From: Hyphomicrobium sp.
GTDB lineage: Bacteria > Pseudomonadota > Alphaproteobacteria > Rhizobiales > Hyphomicrobiaceae
DNA: 64,000 nt
Direction: 5' to 3'
Assembly (NCBI GenBank): GCA_016716675.1
Contig: JADJVG010000011.1
Location: 58,097-122,096 of the forward strand
Both the position numbers and the translations under genes were made by a program. Of this stretch, positions 1 to 9,162 are shown piece by piece. Positions within the stretch are counted from its first letter, which is position 1, and every line of letters starts with the position of its first letter. The notes beneath the pieces are model-generated. The model was given only the letters and a program-made list of their open reading frames with translations, searched no databases and was not told the DNA's origin.

Positions 1-144
1 GTCAGCTTCTTCCTGAAGGCGGTGCTTGCGGCGATCCCTGCGTTGATCCTGCTGACCGCGATCCTGTGGGTTGCCGGTTCGGCGCTGGAGGCGATGTTCC
101 CCGAACTCATCAAGATGAAAATCCTGATCAGCTTCCCCAACTGA
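1..144 (+). CDS. C-terminal fragment of an unidentified membrane protein
   Basis: An open frame enters from the left edge and stops at TGA 142-144, leaving 47 codons. The visible peptide begins with a strongly hydrophobic stretch (FFLKAVLAAIPALILLTAIL) that looks like a transmembrane helix, followed by a short amphipathic tail ending in SFPN. Third positions are rich in G and C, as in neighbouring genes, so I take it as real coding sequence. The family cannot be recognised from so short a piece. No downstream gene is closely coupled; the next start lies about 125 bases further on. Confidence 0.55.
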   Translation, partial: VSFFLKAVLAAIPALILLTAILWVAGSALEAMFPELIKMKILISFPN

Positions 145-268
145 CCTGACACAACTGACCCGGCTCTCGGCGGAATAGAAACCAACGCTCTCGACAGCAA
201 TTGCCGAGGCGGCCGCCCGGTATTAGCTTTCCTGCATATTGGGAAAGCCGATAGGCGGGGATTTTAAC

Positions 269-604
269 ATGCGCTTTAAGACGACAATTTTGGCAGCGGC
301 GATCGTGTCGCTCGCCGGCAGCGTGCCGGTCTTTGCAAACGATACCGGATTTGCCCAGAGCACCCATGCGATCCGGCGCGAAGGCGGCAAGCTATGTGTG
401 GTCGGACATACCCACGGCGGCAACGGCACCGGGGGCACCAAGGGCGTCGCGTTGATTGGCGCGATCAAAGCCTTCGTCGATACGACCGTGACAGAGTACG
501 GCTCGGATTGGGCCAAATGGGCGAAAGCCGGCAGCAAATCCGTCAGATACGAAAAGACCGCTGACGGCTGGATCGCCCACGCCGAAGCCCGGCCCTGTAA
601 ATGA
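269..604 (+). CDS. Small secreted protein of unknown function
   Basis: This encodes 111 residues from the ATG at 269. An upstream in-frame ATG at 239 exists, but the later start places a clean signal peptide at the N-terminus (MRFKTT, hydrophobic core, then VFA-ND as the likely cleavage site). The mature part is about 90 residues, with two cysteines (one in GKLCVVGHTHGG, one in the C-terminal RPCK) that could form a disulfide, and a Gly/Thr-rich loop NGTGGTKG. I do not recognise a named family. It stands alone, with a 67-base gap to the convergent MTA phosphorylase gene. Confidence 0.7.
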   Translation: MRFKTTILAAAIVSLAGSVPVFANDTGFAQSTHAIRREGGKLCVVGHTHGGNGTGGTKGVALIGAIKAFVDTTVTEYGSDWAKWAKAGSKSVRYEKTADGWIAHAEARPCK

Positions 605-671
605 GTTTTGGCGATTAAGCGGTGCTTGAGGAGCCCCGAACGCGGCTCCTCACAACATCGCATTATAAGCG

Positions 672-1556
672 TCAGGTCTTCGCCAGCCCGAGCACACGCC
701 CGGCCACCGCGTCGAGCTTTGCCAGCATCGCCGGATCGCGCTGATCGGGTGGCGTAATCAGCGCCACGTCGAGAGCGCGATCCGATCCGATTGGGCAGGG
801 TTCATGCTCACGCGGCATGTCGGTCGTCAGACGTTCCACGAGCTGCTGGGCGCGCGCGGTATTGCCTTTCATGACCTGAATGATCGCCGCGACGTCAACC
901 TGATCGTGGTCGTCGTGCCAGCAGTCGTAATCGGTCACCATGGCCACCGTCGCGTAACAAAGCTCGGCCTCCCGCGCCAATTTCGCTTCCGGCATATTGG
1001 TCATCCCGATGATGTCGCAACCCCACGAGCGATAGAGATTGCTCTCGGCGCGCGTCGAAAACTGCGGACCTTCCATCACGAGATAGGTGCCGCCGGAATG
1101 GCATTTGATCTTTTCCGCCTTGGCGGCTTTCTCAAGCTGCTTGACGAGCAGCGGGCTGACCGGATCGGCCATGCCGACGTGGGCCACGCAGCCGGTGCCG
1201 AAGAACGTTTTGTTGCGCGCGAACGTGCGGTCGATGAACTGATCGGGCAGAACGAATTCGCCCGGAGCATACTTCTTCCTCAACGATCCGACCGCCGAGA
1301 TCGATATGAGATCGGTCACGCCCGCCCGCTTCATCGCATCGACGTTGGCGCGGTAATTGATCTCGCTCGGCGGGATGGCATGCGAACGGCCGTGGCGCGG
1401 CAGGAAGCGCACCGGAAGACCGTTCAGATCGGCAAACAGAATGCTGTCCGAGGGCTCGCCCCAAGGCCCCGCTACGCGCTCCCAGTGGGCATGCTCAAGC
1501 CCCGGCAGCGTATAGAAGCCGCTGCCGCCGATAATTCCAAGAACGGTTTTGACCAT
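672..1556 (-). CDS. mtnP: S-methyl-5'-thioadenosine phosphorylase
   Basis: This 294-residue protein belongs to the purine/MTA phosphorylase family. It splits 5'-methylthioadenosine with phosphate into adenine and methylthioribose-1-phosphate, the first step of methionine salvage from polyamine and quorum-signal synthesis. The N-terminal GIIGGSGFY is the family's glycine-rich phosphate-binding start, and the central stretch VMEGPQFSTRAES followed by IIGMTNMPEAKLAREAE is the purine and ribose pocket. The length is usual for the family. An open frame runs upstream to 1601, but the ATG at 1556 (MVKTVLGIIGG) puts the conserved start where homologues have it. The gene is convergent with its left neighbour and monocistronic here. 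Confidence 0.92.
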   Translation of the reverse strand: MVKTVLGIIGGSGFYTLPGLEHAHWERVAGPWGEPSDSILFADLNGLPVRFLPRHGRSHAIPPSEINYRANVDAMKRAGVTDLISISAVGSLRKKYAPGEFVLPDQFIDRTFARNKTFFGTGCVAHVGMADPVSPLLVKQLEKAAKAEKIKCHSGGTYLVMEGPQFSTRAESNLYRSWGCDIIGMTNMPEAKLAREAELCYATVAMVTDYDCWHDDHDQVDVAAIIQVMKGNTARAQQLVERLTTDMPREHEPCPIGSDRALDVALITPPDQRDPAMLAKLDAVAGRVLGLAKT

Positions 1557-1868
1557 GTAACCCTCAGGTGAAGCGCTCGCCGCCCGCGCGTCTCGGGGCA
1601 TCCGGAATACGCAAATATCGCTAGATCATAAGGCATATCGCCGACCCCGCAAGCAGAGGCAGGCGGCGTGCCCTTCACCTAGATCTCCGATGATTTCGCG
1701 GTCCCGCGGAAAACTGAATTGCAGTAAAGCCTCGTTCGCTAAGGCCCCGCCTGCACTATTTGTGAGCTAGCGCACAAGCCATTTTAAGTGCCGCCCATAC
1801 GCCTGCCCTTGGTTTAACCGGCACACACACCGCGCCCATCACTTACCCCCCCCCCGAAAGGCCTTGCC
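1557..1868. other. Intergenic region between mtnP and the DUF937 gene
   Basis: About 310 bases lie between two divergently transcribed genes, so promoters for both are expected here. I see no open frame with convincing coding character, no RNA gene and no clear operator. The most visible feature is an uninterrupted run of ten C residues at about 1846-1855, just upstream of the DUF937 start. Such a run is a likely site for indel error or slippage but falls outside both coding regions. Confidence 0.5.
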
Positions 1869-2915
1869 ATGAACCTCGTCTCGACAATCCTGCAATTCCT
1901 CGCGCCTGCAATCATCAACAAAATCGCCAGCAGTCTCGGCATCAATCAGGGGCTGGCAGGTAAGGCGATTGCGGCAGCGATACCGGCGATCCTTGCCAGC
2001 CTCACCGGCGCGACTGCACGTCCGGGTGGCGCGTCCAGCCTTTCGAATGTGCTTGCCAAACAAGATCCCAGCCTGCTCGATGGCTTCGCCAATATGATCG
2101 GCGGGGCCGGTCAGAAAGCGCTGACCGACAACGGCATCGGCGCCCTTTCATCGTTGCTTGGCGGCGCATCGACCAACGCCCTGACTGGCGCCATCGGCAA
2201 GTTTGCCGGCATCGACAGCAGCAAGACCGGCACTCTGCTTGGCATGGTGGCGCCCGTCGTGATGGGCCAGCTTGCCAAGTCCTCTTCAGGTCTCGACGCT
2301 AACGGACTGACGAACCTTCTGAACGGCCAGAAAGCCAACATCGCGGCCGCCATGCCTGAAGGGTTTGCCGGCTTGCTGCAGGGCTCGGGCTTGCTTGATT
2401 CCGTTGCAGGCCAACTCAAGTCGGCGCCGAGCGCCGCCGCGCCAGGCGGTTCATCGCTGACGCGTCTGGTCTTGCCGGTGGCCGTGGCCGCTATCGCTGC
2501 GGTGCTATTCAACAGCTACGGCTGTAATCGCACGACCGATACTACCGTTGCCCCAGCGACGCCGCCTGCCGCAACAGCACCGGCGACACCTGCCGTTCCA
2601 AGCGCTGATCTCGCATCACTGACGACCAGCGCACTAGGGGCGCTGACGACATCGCTCAATGGCATTACCGATGAAGCGACCGCCAAGACCGCGCTGCCCG
2701 GCCTTTCGGACATCGCCACGCGCATTGCCGACGTGAAGACCGCGGCTGGCCTGCTCACCGGCGATGCCCGCCAGCCGATCGCGGCCATGATCACATCGGC
2801 GTTGCCCGGCATCACGGCGGCAGTCGAGAAAGCGGTCGGCATTCCAGGCGTCGGCACCATCATCAACCCGGTGCTACAACCGATGGTCGCCAACCTTGGC
2901 GAGCTTGCCAAGTAA
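1869..2915 (+). CDS. DUF937 domain-containing membrane-anchored protein
   Basis: This is a 348-residue protein of unknown function. Residues 1-180 are an Ala/Gly/Leu-rich helical region typical of DUF937 (YidB-like) proteins, with repeated motifs such as NKIASSLGI, LLGGAS and LLGMVAPVVMGQLAK. A single hydrophobic helix follows at about 198-216 (RLVLPVAVAAIAAVLF), then a Thr/Pro/Ala-rich linker at about 221-246 and a second helical region of about 100 residues. The architecture suggests an inner-membrane protein with the N-terminal domain on one side and the C-terminal part on the other. The start follows shortly after a poly-C run, and a terminator lies 45 bases beyond the stop. No biochemical role is established for the family. 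Confidence 0.8.
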   Translation: MNLVSTILQFLAPAIINKIASSLGINQGLAGKAIAAAIPAILASLTGATARPGGASSLSNVLAKQDPSLLDGFANMIGGAGQKALTDNGIGALSSLLGGASTNALTGAIGKFAGIDSSKTGTLLGMVAPVVMGQLAKSSSGLDANGLTNLLNGQKANIAAAMPEGFAGLLQGSGLLDSVAGQLKSAPSAAAPGGSSLTRLVLPVAVAAIAAVLFNSYGCNRTTDTTVAPATPPAATAPATPAVPSADLASLTTSALGALTTSLNGITDEATAKTALPGLSDIATRIADVKTAAGLLTGDARQPIAAMITSALPGITAAVEKAVGIPGVGTIINPVLQPMVANLGELAK

Positions 2916-2957
2916 AAGCACCAACGGCCAACCGGCAGATACGGAAAAGCAGAAACG

Positions 2958-2985
2958 AAAAAGGCCCCGCGAGGGGCCTTTTTTA
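2958..2985. terminator. Bidirectional intrinsic terminator
   Basis: An inverted repeat AAGGCCCC-GCGA-GGGGCCTT is flanked by an A run on the left and a T run on the right, so it can terminate in both directions. It sits between the convergent DUF937 gene (stop 2915) and the cytochrome c1 gene (stop 3025). Confidence 0.85.
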
Positions 2986-3024
2986 TAACGTCATCGCAAC
3001 CCGGCGGCCGGGCGAAATGCCAAA

Positions 3025-3900
3025 CTAGTGCTTGATCTTCGACCACACGCGGCGCTTGCCGAGATACAGCAGCACGGTGGTGACGAACAGATACAGCATC
3101 ACCTGCCAGCCCATGCGCTTGCGCTGATCGAGCGTCGGATCGGCTGCCCACGACAGGAACGCCGAAACGTCCTTGGCGTAATTCTCGACCGTCGTCTTCG
3201 TGCCATCCGAATACGGAACCGCATCCGCGCTTAACGGCGACGGCATCGCCAGCTGATGGCCAGGAAACGCCGTGTTGTAATACATGCCGTCATTGACTTT
3301 TACATCGGCCGGAGGATCGACATAGCCGGTCATCAGCGCGGTCAGATAGTCAGCGCCACCTTCCTGGTAGCTCGCGAAGATATCGCCGAGCATCAGGAAC
3401 GGATGCGTCCACCAGCTCGGATTACGCTCAACGCCGCGCGCCTTGGCGATCAGCGAGAGATCCGGCGGATAAGCACCGTTCTGCGCGGCACGAGCTTCCT
3501 TCTCGTTCTTGTACGGCCCGCGGATCGGGTCCGCGAGACGCGCCGGACGCTCGAACATCTGGCCTTCGTCGTTCGGGCCGTCCGTGATCTGGTTCGGCCA
3601 TTCAGCGGCGAGAGCCTTGACGGACTCTTCCGGGAAGCCCGGACCGCCCGGCTGAACCAGGTTGCGGAAATACACGCGGCTGAGGCCATGGCACGCAGAG
3701 CAGACTTCCTTGTAGATCTGGAAGCCGCGCTGCAACTGCGCCTGGTCGTACTGGCCTCTAAAGCCACCGAACGACCACTGCTGGCGCGTGATCTCCGGGC
3801 CGTGGGCTTCACTCGAGGCGGTTGCCGGCGACGACGCCAGCAGTGCCGCCGCGGATGCCGCGACCAATGTCGATGTGAGACGGCGTTTCATGGTTGTCAT
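3025..3900 (-). CDS. petC: Cytochrome c1, haem subunit of the bc1 complex
   Basis: This encodes 291 residues of the haem-c subunit of ubiquinol-cytochrome c reductase, which passes electrons from the Rieske centre to soluble cytochrome c at the periplasmic face. A signal peptide (MKRRLTSTLVAASAAALL) precedes the mature chain. The haem-binding motif is CSACH at about residues 67-71. A C-terminal membrane anchor follows (MLYLFVTTVLLYLGKRR). The start at 3900 has a GAGG sequence eight bases upstream and lies ten bases after the cytochrome b stop; an upstream in-frame ATG at 3933 would overlap petB and is less likely. It is the last gene of a three-gene operon. Cytochromes b and c1 are separate genes here, unlike the fused fbcH of Bradyrhizobium. 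Confidence 0.93.
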   Translation of the reverse strand: MTTMKRRLTSTLVAASAAALLASSPATASSEAHGPEITRQQWSFGGFRGQYDQAQLQRGFQIYKEVCSACHGLSRVYFRNLVQPGGPGFPEESVKALAAEWPNQITDGPNDEGQMFERPARLADPIRGPYKNEKEARAAQNGAYPPDLSLIAKARGVERNPSWWTHPFLMLGDIFASYQEGGADYLTALMTGYVDPPADVKVNDGMYYNTAFPGHQLAMPSPLSADAVPYSDGTKTTVENYAKDVSAFLSWAADPTLDQRKRMGWQVMLYLFVTTVLLYLGKRRVWSKIKH

Positions 3901-3910
3901 GGGTGCAGCC

Positions 3911-5200
3911 TCAGTGCTTGGCGGCGGCGGCATCGGGGCCGAGCACCGCTTCGTTGATGGAGCGAGGCAGCTTTTTAGGTGTCTCGATCAGCCCGAGCAC
4001 CGGCATAGCAACCAGGAAGAACAGGAAGTAGAGCACCGTAAAGATCTGCGCCCACATCACATAGACACCCTCAGCCGGCTTTGAGCCGAGGTAACCGAGA
4101 GCAACACACGTGAAGGCGAAGGCCCAGAATGCCCATTTGAACAGCGGACGGTACTTGGCCGACCGCACCCGGCTGGTGTCGAGCCACGGCGCGAACGCCA
4201 GGATCAGCACGGCCGCGAACATCGCAAGCACGCCGAAAAGTTTGGCGAAGGAGCCGAGTGGAATACCGAGGAACGAGCCGGTGAAGGCGCGCAGGATCGC
4301 GTAGAATGGCAGGAAGTACCACTCCGGCACGATGTGCGGCGGCGTCACGAGCGGGTTGGCTTCAGTATAGTTGTCCGGATGGCCGAGGTAGTCCGGCAGG
4401 AAGAACACGAACCAAGCAAACAGAATGAGGAACGCGAACATGCCGACGATGTCTTTCGACGTCGCATAGGGATGCATCGGCACGGACTCTGACGGTTCCT
4501 TGATATCAAGGCCGGTCGGGTTGTTCTGGCCGCTGACGTGCAACGCCCAGATGTGCAGGATGACAATGCCCGTCAAGACGAACGGCAGCAGATAGTGCAG
4601 CGAGAAGAAGCGGTTGAGCGTCACGCCCGAAACCGAATAACCGCCCCACAGCCATTCGACGATCGCGGTGCCGAGGCCGGTATAGATGGTGTCGAGGGCC
4701 GAGAACAGGTTGGTAATAACCGTCACGCCCCAGAAGCTCATCTGACCCCAGGGAAGGGTGTAGCCAAGGAACGCGGTTGCCATCATTGCCAGAAGGATGA
4801 TGACGCCGAGGATCCAAAGCACTTCGCGCGGGGCCTTGTAAGACCCGTAATAGAGACCACGGAAAATGTGGATATAAACGGCGATGAAGAACATCGACGC
4901 GCCAACCGCGTGCATGTTGCGGATCAGCCAACCGAAGTTGACGTCGCGCCGGATATGCTCGACCGAGTTGAAGGCCAAGACGTCGCTCGACTGATAGTGC
5001 ATCGCAAGCACGATGCCGGTGATGATCTGCGCAATCAAGCAGAACATCAAAATGCCGCCGAACGTCCAAAGGTAGTTCAGATTACGCGGCGTCGGAAACG
5101 CCACAAATTGCCCATGCATCATGCGCGGGATTGGTAGGCGCTCGTCCCACCATTTGCCCCAGCGCGAGGTCGGCTCATAGCTCGACGTATGACCACTCAT
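3911..5200 (-). CDS. petB: Cytochrome b of the bc1 complex
   Basis: This 429-residue integral membrane protein carries the two b haems and both quinone sites of the bc1 complex. Visible signatures are GGILMFCLIAQIITGIVLAM in the first membrane helix, RNMHAVGASMFF with a haem-ligand histidine, GYTLPWGQMSFWG, and the Qo-site motif PEWYFLPFYAILRAF. The length matches bacterial cytochrome b with its C-terminal extra helices. It begins eleven bases after the Rieske stop and is followed closely by petC, so the three subunits are co-transcribed and probably assembled together in the inner membrane. Confidence 0.96.
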   Translation of the reverse strand: MSGHTSSYEPTSRWGKWWDERLPIPRMMHGQFVAFPTPRNLNYLWTFGGILMFCLIAQIITGIVLAMHYQSSDVLAFNSVEHIRRDVNFGWLIRNMHAVGASMFFIAVYIHIFRGLYYGSYKAPREVLWILGVIILLAMMATAFLGYTLPWGQMSFWGVTVITNLFSALDTIYTGLGTAIVEWLWGGYSVSGVTLNRFFSLHYLLPFVLTGIVILHIWALHVSGQNNPTGLDIKEPSESVPMHPYATSKDIVGMFAFLILFAWFVFFLPDYLGHPDNYTEANPLVTPPHIVPEWYFLPFYAILRAFTGSFLGIPLGSFAKLFGVLAMFAAVLILAFAPWLDTSRVRSAKYRPLFKWAFWAFAFTCVALGYLGSKPAEGVYVMWAQIFTVLYFLFFLVAMPVLGLIETPKKLPRSINEAVLGPDAAAAKH

Positions 5201-5211
5201 CTCGAATTCCC

Positions 5212-5808
5212 TCAGCCAATCTTGATCTTGGTGTCGGACACGAATTCATACGGCGGCACCTCAAGATTGCGCGGTGCCGGCCCCTTACGAATGCGTCCTG
5301 AAGTATCGTAGTGCGAACCGTGGCATGGGCAGAACCAGCCGCCGAAGTCGCCCTTGGCGTCGTTCATGCTCTGGCCCTTCGGAATGCAACCCAAGTGGGT
5401 GCAGATGCCGACCATGACGATCCAATTCTCATGGCCCTGCTTGGTTCGGTTTGCGTCGGTCGCCGGCGTAGCCTCAGGCAACGCACCGTTGCGGGCTTCC
5501 TCATCCGGCAACTCGGTGAGCTTGACCTCAACGGCCGTCGCGACTTCTTCTTTGGTGCGGTTGCGGACGAAGACCGGCTTGCCGCGCCACATGATCGTAA
5601 TGGCCTGACCTTCCTTGACAGGGGCCAGATCGACCTCGGTCGACGCCATCGCCTTGGCGCTGGCATCAGGGTTCATCTGCTGAACGAAAGGCCAAATGAG
5701 AGAAGCCGCGCCAACGGCTGCGAAAGCGTTGCCAGCAACCACCAAGAAGTCCCGGCGGTTGGCGTCGTCTACGTGAGATGTCACGGAGGCCTCCGAATGG
5801 ATAAGCAA
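5212..5808 (-). CDS. petA: Rieske iron-sulfur subunit of the bc1 complex
   Basis: This 198-residue protein carries the mobile 2Fe-2S cluster that takes the first electron from ubiquinol. The cluster ligands are in CTHLGC (about residues 136-141) and CPCHGS (about 160-165). The N-terminus has a twin-arginine motif (NRRDFLV) followed by a hydrophobic anchor helix, fitting Tat-dependent insertion. The start used is the ATG at 5808; a GTG ten codons further in (VTSHVDD), preceded by GAGG, is a possible alternative. It is the first gene of the petABC operon. No specific regulatory site was recognised upstream. Confidence 0.95.
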   Translation of the reverse strand: MLIHSEASVTSHVDDANRRDFLVVAGNAFAAVGAASLIWPFVQQMNPDASAKAMASTEVDLAPVKEGQAITIMWRGKPVFVRNRTKEEVATAVEVKLTELPDEEARNGALPEATPATDANRTKQGHENWIVMVGICTHLGCIPKGQSMNDAKGDFGGWFCPCHGSHYDTSGRIRKGPAPRNLEVPPYEFVSDTKIKIG

Positions 5809-6028
5809 TCAAGTCTACCAGAAACCGGCGGCAGAGCCCGGGCTGAGAAGGGGCTGAGCACCACCATGGCACCACTTACCCCGAATCAGACTATAATCCA
5901 AATATAGAAGCCTTTCTTCTGACAGCGTTTGACCCGGCCCTCAAGATCGTCTGGGGTCGCAATTCAGGGGCAATTTGGCGCAGCGTTGCCGCCCGACAAT
6001 TTGCGAAAATAAGTCTGACGCTCATCAT

Positions 6029-6493
6029 ATGCGGCTCGCACTCTACCAGCCAGACATTCCTCAGAATACCGGTACGATTTTGCGGCTTGCCGCCTGTCTT
6101 GGCGTGCCGGTTGATGTGATTGGTCCGACAGGGTTCGATATGACTGACCGCTCGCTGCGGCGTGCCGGCCTGGATTACCTCGACCACGTGACGATCGTCC
6201 GCCACGAAACATTCGGGCAGTTCGACGCCGCCCGCGGCGGGCGTCTGGTCCTGCTGACGTCCCACGCCACGACCAACCACACCGACTTTACCTTTACACA
6301 AACAGACACACTGCTGCTCGGACGCGAAAGCGCAGGCGTTCCCGACGAGGTGCATCAGCGCGCCGACGGGCGCGTTCGCATTGCGATGCGGCCGGGCTTG
6401 CGCTCGCTGAATATCGCGGTCGCCGCCGCCCTCGTGCTGGGAGAAGCCCTCCGCCAGACGGGAGGCTTTCCAGAAAACGACACGGCGCGCTAA
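6029..6493 (+). CDS. trmL: tRNA (cytidine(34)-2'-O)-methyltransferase
   Basis: This 154-residue SPOUT-class methyltransferase modifies the 2'-hydroxyl of the wobble base in tRNA-Leu isoacceptors, using S-adenosylmethionine. The N-terminal LYQPDIPQNTGTILRLAA and the later LLGRESAGVP form the conserved substrate and knotted SAM-binding elements, and RSLNIAVAAALVLGEALRQ is the C-terminal knot helix. The ATG at 6029 gives the family's typical start (MRLALYQPDIP); the frame is open 18 codons upstream, but that stretch is unrelated. It is divergent from petA and ends 46 bases before the convergent TonB receptor gene. Confidence 0.92.
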   Translation: MRLALYQPDIPQNTGTILRLAACLGVPVDVIGPTGFDMTDRSLRRAGLDYLDHVTIVRHETFGQFDAARGGRLVLLTSHATTNHTDFTFTQTDTLLLGRESAGVPDEVHQRADGRVRIAMRPGLRSLNIAVAAALVLGEALRQTGGFPENDTAR

Positions 6494-6540
6494 GCCCCAC
6501 GAGAGAGGTCCGCGCGCCGTGGTCGTCTGTCAGACGTTTT
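6481..6540 (+). terminator. Hairpins at the end of trmL
   Basis: Two inverted repeats lie in the gap between convergent genes. The first has 10-base arms CACGGCGCGC (6481-6490) and GCGCGCCGTG (6512-6521), overlapping the trmL stop. The second is a tight CGTCTG-T-CAGACG hairpin (6524-6536) followed by TTTT, which fits a terminator for trmL. Confidence 0.55.
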
Positions 6541-8971
6541 AGAACTTCGCGCCAATGGTCAGATAAACCGAGGTCGGCGCGCCGGGAATGATGTTGTTAT
6601 TGCTGTGCGCCGAGATGAAATAATCTTCATTCAAAATGTTCTCGACATTGAGCTGCGCACTCCAGTTGTCGTTGAGATTGAAGAACAGGGCGCCATCGAG
6701 CCGCGTGTAGCCATCGACTTCGATGGCGTTATCGCCGGACGCGAAGAAGCTGGTCTTGTGGATCACGCCGAGGCCTGCGCCGAACATCGGCGAGAACATA
6801 TACTTGTTCCATAGAGAGACCGTGTTGTGCGGCACCGACGCCACGTCATTGCCGATGGTTTCCGGCGTGCCTTCCGTGACCAGCGCGATCTGATGGCCGA
6901 AGCCGGCTGAGATCTGCCACTGATCGGTTATGTGGCCGGTCAGCGCCAGTTCGCCACCCTGCGTTTCGGTAGCACCGAACAGTGCGATGGTGCCATCCGG
7001 ATTGACGACCACCGGCGTATTGGACCGCTCAAGCTGGAACAGCGCGCCCGTGAAGAACAAGCGCGGAGTTACTTCCCACTTGAAGCCGATCTCCTTGTTG
7101 ACGAACTCTTCCGGATCGAGCGACGACCCTTTCGCAGCGCCGACACCTGGAGAATTGAGCTGATCGGCAATGCTCGGCACAGACGCCTCGGAATAGCTCA
7201 GATACACCGACAAATGCTCGGTCGGCTTGAACACGATGCCGCCGCGCGGTGACACGATATCATCGGTGCGCGTGAAGTTGTTGCCGGCGTTGAGTGCGTC
7301 ATTGAAATCGGCATCATAGTGGTCGAAGCGAATGCCGCCGATCAGTTCGACGTAGCGCGACACTTCAAGCTGGTCCTGAATGTAGACGCCCGCCGACTTC
7401 AATGTCACGTCTCGCCGGCGGTTCGGCACGTTGATCGGCACCGGTCCGAAGAACGTCGGATCGGCAATATTACGCGGGCTCAATACACCATCTGGCGGAT
7501 TGTCCCGGGAGTTCTGGTTATCCTGGTGCGACAGCTCGGTTCCAAAGAGGAACGTATTGCGCATGCCCGGACCGATTTCATAACGATACGTCCAATCGGT
7601 CTGATTGATGAACGTCTGACGATCCATCGAGTCGCGATACCCGCTAACCCTGAAGTTGTTGGCAGCATCAACCGTGCCGCCCGCATAGACGTTCTGGTAA
7701 ACCTTATCGCCATCGGCGAACACCGATGCGCTGCGAACCTTGAAGTTTTCGCTAAACTGATGCTCCAGCGTAGCGCTCAAGCGGTGGCCTTCGTAGTTCG
7801 ACCGGCTCACGTCCGGATTGCCGAAGAAGGTATCGCGAAACCCTTCGAGCGGGCGGCCAGTGCTTGCAACGCCCGGCACGCCGCGATCGACGGTGCGATC
7901 ATCCTTATAGAACTCATAGCTCAGCAGCAGCTTGGTCTCATCGGACAGCTTGAAGCCAAGCGTCGGGTTGATGCCGAAGCGCTCCAGATCGAAGTGGTCG
8001 CGATAGCTTTCGGAATTCTCATACATCGCATTCAGGCGGAACGCCGCCGAGCTGCTGATCGCCTGCCCGACATCCACGGTCGCGCGCTTGGTATCGAACA
8101 TGCCATAGGTGATCGTGCCTTCGCGGATCGTTTGGCCATCGGCCTGCTTGGTCGAACGGTTGACCACGCCGCCGCTGCCGCCACGACCGAAGATCATGGC
8201 GTTCGGGCCTTTGACGACTTCGATGGCTTCGACGTTATAGAGATCGCGGTAGTATTCGACATCATCGCGAACGCCATCGACATAAAAGTCAGCCGTCGTA
8301 CTCTGACCGCGGATCGTGATCTGATCGCGCTGACCTTCGCCCTGCGCAACGTTGACACCCGGCACATAGGTGAGCGCCTGAGCTAGGCTCTTGCTGCCCT
8401 GATCGCTGGCTTGTTCTACCGTGGTAATCGAGACGGACTGCGGCACGTCAATCAATGGCGTATCTGTTTTGGTGGCCGTCGTCGTCTGCTTGGCAATGTA
8501 GCCGTCAATCTGCGAGGGGCCACCGCGTGGCGACGGAGACGCCCCTGCAAGCGCACTCGACGAGACAGTATCGACAGGATCAACCGCCGGTTCATAGTCT
8601 TCCGGCAGCGGCGCCGATTGCACGGGCTTTTTAGGCTTGGCAGCCTTCACGGTTTTCTTGGCGCGCTTTGGCGGAGCGTCATCGTCGCTCTCTACCTTCA
8701 CGACCGGCTTCGCCGGCGCTTCGCCTTCGTTTTCCGGCTTGGCAGGCTCTACCGTCGTTTCAATCGTGACGGTCGGAAGATTCTCGGTCGCTGCAGGCAG
8801 CTCGGCATCGGGCGCCTCCTGCGCTGACGCCGGCGTCACCGAAACAAAAGCGGCGAGCGCAATAGATGCAGCAGCAAGGGTCAGATGCGAACGAGAGGAG
8901 ATATGGAAAGGGTGCGCGTGGCGCGGATCTGCGCCTAGAAAAAAGCGATTCAACACAGGAAAATTCCCCAA
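6539..8971 (-). CDS. TonB-dependent siderophore receptor
   Basis: This 810-residue outer-membrane receptor should import a ferric siderophore using TonB energy. After a signal peptide (cleavage near ASAQEAP), residues of about 60-150 form a Lys/Pro/Ala-rich linker (KKTVKAAKPKKP) longer than in most receptors. The plug domain follows, with QSVSITTVEQ, LTYVPGVNVAQGEGQRDQITIRGQ and IEVVKGPNAMIFGRGGSGGVVNR in sequence. A long beta-barrel ends in the expected aromatic residue (TIGAKF). The plug resembles the Fiu/FhuE-type siderophore subfamily; the exact ligand cannot be told. No cognate periplasmic transporter is adjacent, and the neighbouring ABC exporter is of a different class. An AT-rich patch at 9034-9060 could hold an iron-responsive operator, but I saw no clear match. 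Confidence 0.9.
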   Translation of the reverse strand: MGNFPVLNRFFLGADPRHAHPFHISSRSHLTLAAASIALAAFVSVTPASAQEAPDAELPAATENLPTVTIETTVEPAKPENEGEAPAKPVVKVESDDDAPPKRAKKTVKAAKPKKPVQSAPLPEDYEPAVDPVDTVSSSALAGASPSPRGGPSQIDGYIAKQTTTATKTDTPLIDVPQSVSITTVEQASDQGSKSLAQALTYVPGVNVAQGEGQRDQITIRGQSTTADFYVDGVRDDVEYYRDLYNVEAIEVVKGPNAMIFGRGGSGGVVNRSTKQADGQTIREGTITYGMFDTKRATVDVGQAISSSAAFRLNAMYENSESYRDHFDLERFGINPTLGFKLSDETKLLLSYEFYKDDRTVDRGVPGVASTGRPLEGFRDTFFGNPDVSRSNYEGHRLSATLEHQFSENFKVRSASVFADGDKVYQNVYAGGTVDAANNFRVSGYRDSMDRQTFINQTDWTYRYEIGPGMRNTFLFGTELSHQDNQNSRDNPPDGVLSPRNIADPTFFGPVPINVPNRRRDVTLKSAGVYIQDQLEVSRYVELIGGIRFDHYDADFNDALNAGNNFTRTDDIVSPRGGIVFKPTEHLSVYLSYSEASVPSIADQLNSPGVGAAKGSSLDPEEFVNKEIGFKWEVTPRLFFTGALFQLERSNTPVVVNPDGTIALFGATETQGGELALTGHITDQWQISAGFGHQIALVTEGTPETIGNDVASVPHNTVSLWNKYMFSPMFGAGLGVIHKTSFFASGDNAIEVDGYTRLDGALFFNLNDNWSAQLNVENILNEDYFISAHSNNNIIPGAPTSVYLTIGAKF

Positions 8972-9162
8972 TTTGCGAGGTCCAAGGCCCCGCCATCAGC
9001 GCGTCACCAGAGACTGCCTCCGATGACTTGAGGTTATAGCTGTCATTATATATTTTTCGCGTCAAGATTGATCGCAAGCAAATGGGCACCAAAGGTACCC
9101 CAGTGTTGCACGATTGCTTTCAGCGATTCCAAACTGACCAAAGCCAACCGCAGAGTGGCCAA

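Noticed and set aside
7319..8386. 355-codon plus-strand frame inside the TonB receptor gene
   Set aside because: It is antisense to a clear receptor gene and consists of composition-driven Ile/Ala/Arg peptide without motifs.
9034..9060. AT-rich patch before the siderophore receptor as a Fur or RirA site
   Set aside because: Suggestive by position and composition, but no adequate match to a known iron-regulator consensus.
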